In this document: piece by piece, positions 9,855-17,511 of the stretch | Layout of the letters: each line of letters begins with the position of its first letter | Position numbering within the stretch: the stretch's first letter is position 1 | Source: Bacteroidales bacterium | GTDB taxonomy: Bacteria; Bacteroidota; Bacteroidia; Bacteroidales; UBA932 | Reading direction: 5' to 3' | DNA: 37,292 nucleotides | Assembly (NCBI GenBank): GCA_017464245.1 | Contig: JAFUDV010000066.1 | Span: 1-37,292, forward strand | Notes under the pieces: generated by a model | What the model was told of the DNA's origin: nothing | What the model saw: only the letters and a program-made list of their open reading frames with translations | Database searches by the model: none | Translations under genes and position numbers: made by a program

Positions 9855-11363
9855 ATGAAAAAGACAGCCATCCTCCTCTGCTGCGCCGCCGCCCTCGTCA
9901 CGGGGCTGGCCGGCTGCGGGCAGAAGGCCGAGGAACCCGATAAGGTCGTGGACCTCCGCTACCGGGCGGAGGACACCTACGACCTGCCGGCGTCCGGGGC
10001 CAAGGCGTTCACCGTCCTGGTGGCGTCCACCGACCCCTGGACCATCACGAGCGAGCATCCGGACTGGTGCATCATCAGCGACGAGGAGGGTGCCGCCTCC
10101 GACCCAGCCGCCGTGCATGAAGGCAAGGCGGAAGCCACCACCATCCGGATCCAGTACTACGACAACACCTTCCTGGACGACCGCGTGGACAAGATCACCA
10201 TCCGGAGCGACTACTGGGTGGGCAAGGTCATCACCGTGCGCCAGAAGGGAAGCGCCTTCCTCACCGTCTCCGAGGACGACCTCGAGCAGGACGTCACCAA
10301 GGCGGGCGGCGACCATTTCATCCACATCAAGTCCAACCAGGACTGGAGCGCGAGAGTGACCGGCGGCGACTGGGTGACCGTCACCGAGGGCGCCACCGGC
10401 AACGGCACGGGCACCGTCACGGTGAACGCCGCCGAGAACTCCGCCGAGCTCCGCTATGCCGAGGTGACCGTTTACGACCGCCTGAACGAGCCGCAGGCCC
10501 TTATCAAGTTCACCCAGGACGGCGTCCAGCTGGTCCCGCTCTCCACGGAGATCCGGGCCGGCTTCGACCAGGCTTCCGCCGAACTGGACGTCCTGTCCAA
10601 TTCCAAGTGGCAGGTGGTCAAGGAGTCCGCGGCCGACGACTGGTTCGACATCGTGACCCCGCAGGGCGAGGGCGACGGCACCATCCGGCTCTCCTTCCGC
10701 CAGAACGACGGCGAGGGACTCCGCAGCGCGACCATCCTCCTGAGCAACGTGGTGGCCCATGAGGGCGACTTCGGCGTGGTGAAGGAAATCGTCGTGAAGC
10801 AGGCCTACGAGATCACGCCGGTCCGCGTGGCGATGAACGCCGACGAACTGAGCCTGTGGACCTCCGACTGGGCCAACAAGCCCGTGGTCCTCAAGGACGT
10901 GGGCCTGCAGTTCGACTCCAAGGCCCGCCTGAACCGCTCGATGCCGTTCGGCAACTACACCTTCCGCTGGAGCGCCATCGGCGCGGGGGCCCGCGTCCGC
11001 CACTGGTTCTGCTTCAGCGAGGGATGCGAGCTCAAGGCCGACATCCGTCCGGCGGACGGCAAGATCGGCTACGACTTCAATGCGGCCGGCGACGGCAACA
11101 AGCCCAGCCTGAGCGGTTACACGGACGTGGACTTCAGCCAGCCCGTGGAAATCACCTACAAGTTCGACCCGAGCGGCGCGAACTACTGCCATGTCACCTA
11201 CTATGTGAACGGCGTGGAGGCCGGCAGCTTCGACACGGCGGCCGACATGCTCCGTACCGTCACCTGGGGCGCCTCCGTCAACATGTACATCGGCGTCCAG
11301 GACGAGGGTTCCGCCATCTGCGAGTGGTATGAATACACGGCTCCTATGAATTGGGACGAATAA
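9855..11363 (+). CDS. BACON-repeat surface lipoprotein, likely surface glycan-binding protein
   Basis: This 502-residue lipoprotein has Cys21 in LAGC as its likely lipidation site. Three BACON-like repeats occupy about residues 35-320: DPWTITSEHPDWCII, then QDWSARVTGGDWVTV, then SKWQVVKESAADDWFDI. Each is followed by a strand ending near VRQKG, FTQDG or VKQAY. The C-terminal ~180 residues form a beta-sandwich-like domain (for example FGNYTFRWSAIGAGARVRHWF and YVNGVEAGSF) that resembles concanavalin/LamG folds; this is a pattern-based inference. It starts 13 bases after the preceding BACON gene. It is probably a second cell-surface binding protein with a different ligand-binding head. It looks like a binding module, not an enzyme. 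Confidence 0.8.
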   Translation: MKKTAILLCCAAALVTGLAGCGQKAEEPDKVVDLRYRAEDTYDLPASGAKAFTVLVASTDPWTITSEHPDWCIISDEEGAASDPAAVHEGKAEATTIRIQYYDNTFLDDRVDKITIRSDYWVGKVITVRQKGSAFLTVSEDDLEQDVTKAGGDHFIHIKSNQDWSARVTGGDWVTVTEGATGNGTGTVTVNAAENSAELRYAEVTVYDRLNEPQALIKFTQDGVQLVPLSTEIRAGFDQASAELDVLSNSKWQVVKESAADDWFDIVTPQGEGDGTIRLSFRQNDGEGLRSATILLSNVVAHEGDFGVVKEIVVKQAYEITPVRVAMNADELSLWTSDWANKPVVLKDVGLQFDSKARLNRSMPFGNYTFRWSAIGAGARVRHWFCFSEGCELKADIRPADGKIGYDFNAAGDGNKPSLSGYTDVDFSQPVEITYKFDPSGANYCHVTYYVNGVEAGSFDTAADMLRTVTWGASVNMYIGVQDEGSAICEWYEYTAPMNWDE

Positions 11364-11381
11364 CCTTTAAATGCGAAGACC

Positions 11382-13211
11382 ATGAAAACGATTCATAGGA
11401 CAGCTCTCCTTCTCACGGCCCTCCTGGCGGCTTTCGCCTGCCAGGAAAAGCCCGTGGACCCGGTGGATCCCACGCCTGCGGCGCCCCAGCCCGAATCCCG
11501 TACGCTCACCTTCGTCCTCCCCGCCGTCCCGGCCGGGGAGGGGGAGGTTCCCGCAGCCCTCAAGACCGCCTGGAAGGCCGGCGACCAGATCGTCGTCCAC
11601 GGCGAATATGCCAAGGACCAGGTGACCGTGACCCTCGCCGCCGGAGACATCTCCGGTGACGGGAAGACCGCCACCGTCACGGTGGACGGCCTGTATCCCT
11701 ACCGGCGGGACGACTGCGCCAGCACCCTGTACGCCTCCTATCCGGCCTCCGTGGCCGACAACCTGAAGCACTGCTTCTTCTACAGCAAGTTCTCCACGAC
11801 CAACGCGCAGCTCATGGCCGCCAGCAACGACGGCGACACCTTCCGGTTCCAGAACATCTGCGGCATCCTGTCGATGTCCGTGGAGGGGGACTTCGGCGGG
11901 TACACCATCTCCACGCCCAAGAAAGAGGCACTGGGCTATGAGTTCCTGCAGGTGAAGCTCACCGACAACGAGCAGAACTACCGGCAGTACGTGGGCAATC
12001 CCGTCCTCCAGCTGGACGGTACCGTGAACGGGTCGGACATCCTCGTCTTCGTCCCGGAAGGGACCTCCTTCGAGAGCGGTTTCGTCATCAAGTTCAAGGA
12101 GGGTGACGACTACACCCGGATCTTCAAGTACACCGAACCCCTGGAGATCGCCCGCGGCGAACTGGTGGACCTCGGCGACATCACCGCGGACGTCCAGCAC
12201 TACGACAACCCGTTCTCCAGCGACATCATCGACCTGGACGAGAAGGGGAACGCGAACTGCTACGTCGTCACCGCCCCCGGCGGCTACAAGTTCAAGGCGG
12301 TCTATGGCAACGAGCCCACGAACTACCTGAAGGACGTGGACGCGGCCGAAGTCCTCTGGGAGACCTGGAACGACGTTTCCGAGGTCACCCCGGGCAGCGT
12401 CGTCGCCTCCGCCTCCTTCGCCGAGGACTACATCATCCTCCATACGCCCGCCACCCTGCATCCCGGCAACGCGGTCATCGCCGCGAAGGACGCCTCCGGC
12501 AAGATCCTCTGGAGCTGGCACATCTGGGTGCCCGCCACGGAGATCGTGACCGCGGGTTTCGGCGGCATCATGGGCAACGACCTGATGGACCGCAACCTGG
12601 GCGCCCTCGTGGCCGCCGAGGCGACGGACGCCACCGTCGATGTGCGCTCCTACGGCCTGATGTACCAGTGGGGCCGCAAGGACCCGTTCACGGGTTCCGG
12701 CGTGGCGATGCAGAACACCGTCGCCACCGTCGCCGGCGCGCAGGACGAGGTCGCTCCCGCCCAGATCACCCTGGAGGAATCCATCGCGAACCCGCGCCTG
12801 CTGGGCCACATGAACAACGGCGACTGGCTTCTCGTTCCGGACAACACCGCATGGGACGACATCGACAAGACCCTCTACGACCCCTGTCCGGCCGGTTACC
12901 GGGTCCCGCCCATGAACACGGCGGTCCCGTTCTGGAACGGCATCTCCACCCAGGCGGGCTGGAGCGTGAACCTCACGGCCGGCTGGCTGACCGTCGGCGT
13001 CCCCGCCACGGTCCTGCCGATCGCCGGCTACCGGGACGACTATTCCGTGGGCGGCATGTCCAAGGTGGGTCTCCGCACCCTCATCTGGACGGCGAAGAAC
13101 TCCACCGACGCGGCCGGCAGCGGCAACGACCTGCGGCCCGACGGCGGCACCTTCTCGCTCAAGGGCGCCCCGAAGGCGCGCCTGGGATCCGTCCGTTGCG
13201 TCAAGGAATAA
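11382..13211 (+). CDS. Fimbrillin-like lipoprotein with C-terminal FISUMP-like domain
   Basis: This 609-residue lipoprotein has Cys20 in LAAFAC and a Pro-rich linker after it. Residues about 35-280 look fimbrillin-like: AWKAGDQIVVHGE near the start and DTFRFQNICGILSMSVEG in the middle, both typical of Mfa-type Bacteroidetes proteins. The C-terminal half begins with GNANCYVVTAPGGYKFKAV and contains ILWSWHIWVP, DRNLGALVA, SYGLMYQWGRKDPF, YDPCPAGYRVPP and GYRDDYSV, ending SVRCVKE. That arrangement resembles the Fibrobacter succinogenes major paralogous (FISUMP) domain. The next gene shares this half closely, with perfect DNA repeats. It is probably a surface adhesin or glycan-binding protein; its ligand is unknown. 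Confidence 0.72.
   Translation: MKTIHRTALLLTALLAAFACQEKPVDPVDPTPAAPQPESRTLTFVLPAVPAGEGEVPAALKTAWKAGDQIVVHGEYAKDQVTVTLAAGDISGDGKTATVTVDGLYPYRRDDCASTLYASYPASVADNLKHCFFYSKFSTTNAQLMAASNDGDTFRFQNICGILSMSVEGDFGGYTISTPKKEALGYEFLQVKLTDNEQNYRQYVGNPVLQLDGTVNGSDILVFVPEGTSFESGFVIKFKEGDDYTRIFKYTEPLEIARGELVDLGDITADVQHYDNPFSSDIIDLDEKGNANCYVVTAPGGYKFKAVYGNEPTNYLKDVDAAEVLWETWNDVSEVTPGSVVASASFAEDYIILHTPATLHPGNAVIAAKDASGKILWSWHIWVPATEIVTAGFGGIMGNDLMDRNLGALVAAEATDATVDVRSYGLMYQWGRKDPFTGSGVAMQNTVATVAGAQDEVAPAQITLEESIANPRLLGHMNNGDWLLVPDNTAWDDIDKTLYDPCPAGYRVPPMNTAVPFWNGISTQAGWSVNLTAGWLTVGVPATVLPIAGYRDDYSVGGMSKVGLRTLIWTAKNSTDAAGSGNDLRPDGGTFSLKGAPKARLGSVRCVKE
12583..12617 (+). repeat. Direct repeat, copy A, in FISUMP-like domain
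   Basis: A 35-base stretch encoding MDRNLGALVAA is identical to 14725-14759 in the next gene. A second perfect block of 29 bases (12504-12532 with 14649-14677) encodes ILWSWHIWV. The blocks sit in matching places of the two C-terminal domains and show a recent duplication or gene conversion. Confidence 0.85.
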
Positions 13212-13241
13212 CGTGAAACAAACAAATAAAGCAAACCACAT

Positions 13242-15359
13242 ATGAAAAAGTTTTTCACACTCGCTGTTCTGGCGCTCCTCGCTGTGGGCTGCGCCAAGGA
13301 ATATGACGACACGGGCCTCCGCGACCTGATCGCCGGCCTGGACGTGCGCGTCGGCCAGCTGGAGTCTTCCGTCTCGGCCCTCCAGTCCGCCGTGGGCGAC
13401 GGCAAGTTCGTCCGCAAGGTGGAGGAGTACAAGGATCCGGACACCGGCCGCACCACCGGCGTCACCGTCACCTATACCGACGGGAACATCGTGCATTTCA
13501 ACATCGTCCCGACGGATCCCACCCAGGGCCCCGTGTTCTCCGTGATCCGCAACGGCGCGGGCGAACTGGTCTGGGCCGTGGACGGAGTCACCGTCAAGAT
13601 GAACGGACAGGACGTCCCCGTGTACCAGACTCCGACCTTCTCCATCGACGAGGAGGGCAACCTGCTCGTGGAGGTCGACGGACAGACCTCGAACCTCGGA
13701 CCGGTCAAGAGCGAAGGCGCCACCCTGCAGGACGGCATCTTCACGAACCTCGCCGTCACGGATGAGGCCGTGGTGCTCACCCTCTCCGACGGCTCCACGG
13801 TGAACATCCCGTTCGCCGAGGCTTTCAAGCTGGATGTCGGGACGACCGCGTTCACCTTCGGCACCCTGGAACCCATCGAGATCCCCTACACCGTGTCCGC
13901 GAAGACGGAAGGAACCGTCGTCGGCGTGGCCGGCTACAGCCCCAAGGAGTTCAGCGTGGCCGTAGAAGCCGACAAGATCGTGGTCACCCCGCTCAGCCTG
14001 CGTGCCGCGGCCGTGATGATGGCCTATGCCGATTCCAAGGTGGGCCTCGTCTCCGTGGTGGACCTCACCTTCGAGGCCGAAGGCTTCGAACTGACGGACG
14101 AGCCGTACAGCGCCCAGTATGATTACCTGGCCGAAGGCGAGGACGCCGTGGTCGTGGCCAACGCCGTCTCCAACATCGCCTTCGACATCATTCCCGTCGA
14201 GGAGTGGATCCACGTCGCGGGCGTGAAGAGCCAGGCCTACGTCATCACCCTCAAGCTGGACGACAACACGACCGGCGCCGTCCGCGAAGGCACGGTGAAC
14301 GTCGTGAAGGCCGGCACCGAGGACGTGGTCCAGACCATCCGGCTGGTCCAGCTTCCGAAGCAGGAAGAGGCGGGTCCGAAGGACCTCGGCAAGAAGGGCA
14401 CCGCCAACAGCTACATCGTCACGGCGGCGGGCGAATACAAGTTCAAGGCCGTGAAAGGCAACGGTGAAGAGGCGGTCGCCGCCGCTTCCGCCGAGATCCT
14501 CTGGGAGACCTGGAACAACGACGAGGAAGTCACCGCGAACAGCGTGATCGCCTCCGTCTCCTATGCCGACGGATACGTGACTTTCTCTACGCCCGAGACC
14601 CTGAAGCCCGGCAACGCCGTCATCGCGGCGAAGGACGCCGCCGGCGTCATCCTCTGGAGCTGGCACATCTGGGTGCCGGAGACCGCCATCGAATCCAACA
14701 CGTACGGCCTCTGGGCCACGCCGATGATGGACCGCAACCTGGGCGCCCTCGTGGCCGCCACGGCCGATGCCGCCGCCCCGGTGGCCTCCTACGGCCTGAG
14801 TTACCAGTGGGGCCGCAAGGATCCGTTCCCGGGAGCCAAGGGCGTGACCAGCAGCAGCAATGCCACCGTGGCCGGCGCGGCGCTCACCGTGGCCGAAGCG
14901 ACCGTCACCGTGGCCGAGTCCATCGCCAACCCGACCCTCATGGGCCACACCAACGACGGCGACTGGCTGCCCGAGCCGGACAACACCCTCTGGCAGAACG
15001 AAGTGAAGACCATCTACGACCCGTGCCCTCCGGGCTGGCGCGTTCCCGCCCGCGACAAGACGCAGCCCCTGTTCAGCGGCGACCTCTCCGCCCTGGCCGG
15101 CTGGCAGGACGTGAAGGACAACTGCTGGTTCACCCTGGGCGACCCCGTCGCCGTGTTCCCGTTCGCGGGCTACCGCGACGACTATTCCGTGAAGGGCTTC
15201 ACCCACACCGGCGACCGCGCCGTGTACTGGAGCGCCTATGCTTCCGGGACGGCCAAGGGCTATGGCCTGAACGTCCGCTCCGGCTCCACCCACACGCTGG
15301 GTGAAATGCCCAAGGCCCGCGGCGGCTCCGTCCGCTGCGTGGCGGAAGCCGCTGAATAA
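13242..15359 (+). CDS. DUF4988-BACON-FISUMP-like surface lipoprotein
   Basis: This 705-residue lipoprotein has Cys17 in LAVGC followed by AKEYDD; acidic residues just after the Cys resemble the Bacteroidetes surface-export signal. Residues about 20-60 are a predicted coiled coil (LRDLIAGLDVRVGQLESSV), followed by a DUF4988-type region with VVLTLSDGSTVNIPFAEAFKL. A BACON-like segment (ANAVSNIAFDIIPVEEWIHV) is near residues 305-375. The C-terminal FISUMP-like domain repeats that of the preceding gene: SYGLSYQWGRKDPF, YDPCPPGWRVPA, GYRDDYSV, SVRCV. The N-terminal two-thirds is instead related to the protein at 30300-32984. A 30-base A-rich leader separates it from the gene before. It is likely a surface-exposed binding protein of the locus. 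Confidence 0.78.
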   Translation: MKKFFTLAVLALLAVGCAKEYDDTGLRDLIAGLDVRVGQLESSVSALQSAVGDGKFVRKVEEYKDPDTGRTTGVTVTYTDGNIVHFNIVPTDPTQGPVFSVIRNGAGELVWAVDGVTVKMNGQDVPVYQTPTFSIDEEGNLLVEVDGQTSNLGPVKSEGATLQDGIFTNLAVTDEAVVLTLSDGSTVNIPFAEAFKLDVGTTAFTFGTLEPIEIPYTVSAKTEGTVVGVAGYSPKEFSVAVEADKIVVTPLSLRAAAVMMAYADSKVGLVSVVDLTFEAEGFELTDEPYSAQYDYLAEGEDAVVVANAVSNIAFDIIPVEEWIHVAGVKSQAYVITLKLDDNTTGAVREGTVNVVKAGTEDVVQTIRLVQLPKQEEAGPKDLGKKGTANSYIVTAAGEYKFKAVKGNGEEAVAAASAEILWETWNNDEEVTANSVIASVSYADGYVTFSTPETLKPGNAVIAAKDAAGVILWSWHIWVPETAIESNTYGLWATPMMDRNLGALVAATADAAAPVASYGLSYQWGRKDPFPGAKGVTSSSNATVAGAALTVAEATVTVAESIANPTLMGHTNDGDWLPEPDNTLWQNEVKTIYDPCPPGWRVPARDKTQPLFSGDLSALAGWQDVKDNCWFTLGDPVAVFPFAGYRDDYSVKGFTHTGDRAVYWSAYASGTAKGYGLNVRSGSTHTLGEMPKARGGSVRCVAEAAE
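14725..14759 (+). repeat. Direct repeat, copy B, in FISUMP-like domain
   Basis: Identical over 35 bases to 12583-12617; see copy A. The offset between copies is 2142 bases here and 2145 for the 29-base block, so a single codon of insertion/deletion separates the two blocks. Confidence 0.85.
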
Positions 15360-15368
15360 CACTGCCTT

Positions 15369-17414
15369 ATGAAAATGACATCTCACATATTGTTCGTGCT
15401 GCTCCTGGGCCTTTGGACGGCCCAGGGGTGCACCGACGACCGTATGGGGATGGCCGTTCCGAATCCCGATACCAAGCCGACGGCCGGAGAATTCCCCTCC
15501 GACGACGATACGCCCAAGCCGCCGGTGGACCCGACGGATCCTACGGATCCCTGGTCCACCGACCCGGCCCGCCTCGCCCGCATCGGCAAGACGCCCATCA
15601 TCGAGGTCTATTACACCGAGTACACCCGCGAGGACCTGTTCCCCTCCCTGGAGGAGGTGCGCAACTTCACCCACATCAACGTGGGCCACGTGCGCTTCGT
15701 GGACAAGGACAACGGCGTAGGCATCGAGATCGACGCCAAGACCATCCCGCTGGTGCAGCGGTTCGTCGCCTACAAGGCGCAGTACCCGGAGCTGAAGGTG
15801 AAGCTGCAGATGGGCGGCTGGGGCAAGAATGCCGACGGCTGGTCCCAGATGGCCCGCGACGCGGCCAAGCGCAAGGCCTTCGTGGACGAGTGCGTGGCCA
15901 TCTGCGCGCAGTACGGGATCGACGGGTTCGACATCGACTGGGAGTATCCCACCTATGCGGCCAAGGACGGGGACCACGTGAACGGGGCCAGCCCCGCGGA
16001 CTGGGAGAACTTCGTCACCCTGTTCAGGGAGATGCGCGAGGCGATGCCCGACAAGATCCTCTCCTACGCGGCGTCCGACAGCGGAAAGTACACCGACAAC
16101 TACGGCGTCCTCCCGTACATCGACTACATCAACGTCATGACCTACGACGAGGGTAACCCGCCGTACCACAACGCGCCGCTGTACCGGAGTTCCATCACGG
16201 GCAGCCGCTGCTGCGCGGAGGCCATCGATGACATCTTCCACGGACAGCAGAAGATCCCGTACCAGATGATGAACTTCGGCCTGGCGTTCTACGGCCACGG
16301 CGATGGCTACAAGCTCAAGACGGGGAACCGCTATCCCTCTTCCGTCGATTACAGCAAGCTGGACGACATCTTCTTCAAGGGCACCTGCGACGGCTATGAC
16401 GTCAAGGGCGTGAACTACCGCATCTGGGACGACGTGGCCAAGGTCCCGTACCTGGCCGACGCCCTGGGCAAGATGTACGCGAGTTACGAGGACATCGAGT
16501 CCATCAACGCGAAAGTGGAGTTCCTGAAGTCCCGGAAGATGCTGGGCGCGATGATCTGGGAGTACCGGCACGACAACGACGCCGGCACCCTCCGCCACGC
16601 GGTTAAGCACGCCATGGACGGAAATCCCGATGCGCCGGGCAAATACGAGCGTCCGGAAGAGTACCATCCCAAGGAACTGCCGGTCATGGGAGCGGTGGAG
16701 TTCTCCAAGAAGCTCCAAAGCGGGAGCGCCATCGTGGAGGAACTCTCCGGCCTGTGCCTCAGCAAGGACGGGGACTTCCTCTGGGGCGTCGGGGACAACG
16801 GCCACCTGTACCGGATCAACTTCGACGGCTCCTTCTCCGAGCACTGGACTTACGACGCCGACATGGAAGGCCTGTGTATGGACCCGACCACCGGGACGAT
16901 GTACATGGCCATCGAGCCCAAGCGCGTGTACAGCCTCACGCCCCCTTACCAGTCGAAGACTACGCTGTGGGACGTCGCCGAGGCGGAGAGCATGGGCAAT
17001 TCCGGCATCGAGGGCATCGCCTGGCACAAGGGCAACCTGTACCTGGGCGCCCAGACCGGCGCGACCCTGTGGGAATACGCCCTGGACGGCACCCGGCTGT
17101 GGAAGCGGAGCCTCCGCGACGTGACCCCGACCATCTCGGAGATCGCCGGCCTGGACTATGACGCGGAGAACGACTGGCTGTGGGTCATCGACTCCAATTC
17201 CAACAAGGACCGTCCGGAGTACCTGGGCTACACGGTGTACCTGTTCAACGGGAACGCCACGGAACTGCTGGCCACCTACTACGTGGGCGACTTCGCCAAC
17301 TGGAACCCGGAGAGCATCTGCGTGGACAAGAAGAACGGCTGCATCTGGGTGGCCGACGACTGCGGCGACGCCACGCCGTCCATCCTGCACAAGATCCTCT
17401 TCTCGGGCCTGTAG
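15369..17414 (+). CDS. GH18 glycosidase fused to an SdiA-regulated-like beta-propeller, lipoprotein
   Basis: This 681-residue lipoprotein has Cys21 in TAQGC and a DPTDPTDP linker. Residues about 75-410 are a GH18 TIM barrel: KLQMGGWG in place of the usual SxGG, the complete catalytic DxxDxDxE at Asp185, Asp188, Asp190 and Glu192, and MTYD near residue 257. GH18 enzymes cleave beta-1,4 bonds next to GlcNAc (chitin or the N-glycan core) by substrate-assisted catalysis. Residues about 440-681 form a second domain with repeated LSKDGDFLWGVGDNGHLY, MEGLCMD, IEGIAW and PESICVD units, like the SdiA-regulated/esterase-like propeller. It is the last gene of the operon, directly before a terminator. 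Chitinase and endo-N-acetylglucosaminidase cannot be told apart here. Confidence 0.85.
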   Translation: MKMTSHILFVLLLGLWTAQGCTDDRMGMAVPNPDTKPTAGEFPSDDDTPKPPVDPTDPTDPWSTDPARLARIGKTPIIEVYYTEYTREDLFPSLEEVRNFTHINVGHVRFVDKDNGVGIEIDAKTIPLVQRFVAYKAQYPELKVKLQMGGWGKNADGWSQMARDAAKRKAFVDECVAICAQYGIDGFDIDWEYPTYAAKDGDHVNGASPADWENFVTLFREMREAMPDKILSYAASDSGKYTDNYGVLPYIDYINVMTYDEGNPPYHNAPLYRSSITGSRCCAEAIDDIFHGQQKIPYQMMNFGLAFYGHGDGYKLKTGNRYPSSVDYSKLDDIFFKGTCDGYDVKGVNYRIWDDVAKVPYLADALGKMYASYEDIESINAKVEFLKSRKMLGAMIWEYRHDNDAGTLRHAVKHAMDGNPDAPGKYERPEEYHPKELPVMGAVEFSKKLQSGSAIVEELSGLCLSKDGDFLWGVGDNGHLYRINFDGSFSEHWTYDADMEGLCMDPTTGTMYMAIEPKRVYSLTPPYQSKTTLWDVAEAESMGNSGIEGIAWHKGNLYLGAQTGATLWEYALDGTRLWKRSLRDVTPTISEIAGLDYDAENDWLWVIDSNSNKDRPEYLGYTVYLFNGNATELLATYYVGDFANWNPESICVDKKNGCIWVADDCGDATPSILHKILFSGL

Positions 17415-17435
17415 GCCGCCTGCTTCCTGAGAGAA

Positions 17436-17469
17436 ATCCGCCTGTTCCTGCGAATGGGCGGGTTTTTTT
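17436..17469 (+). terminator. Rho-independent terminator of the first PUL operon
   Basis: A 12-base stem (17436-17447 with 17452-17463, G-U pairs included) closes a CTGC tetraloop and is followed by seven T residues from 17463. It sits 21 bases after the GH18 stop codon and ends the operon that enters from the left edge. Confidence 0.88.
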
Positions 17470-17471
17470 CG

Positions 17472-17479
17472 TATCTTTA
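17472..17479 (+). promoter_or_regulatory. Bacteroidetes -7 box upstream of the patatin gene
   Basis: TATCTTTA matches the TAnnTTTG consensus at all but the last base, and it directly follows the terminator of the previous operon. Transcription from about 17486 would give a leader of about 26 bases to the ATG at 17512. I see no convincing -33 TTTG at the right distance, so this is a moderate call. Confidence 0.45.
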
Positions 17480-17511
17480 CAGGATTAATCAAAATGCCAG
17501 GTTCGTATTCC

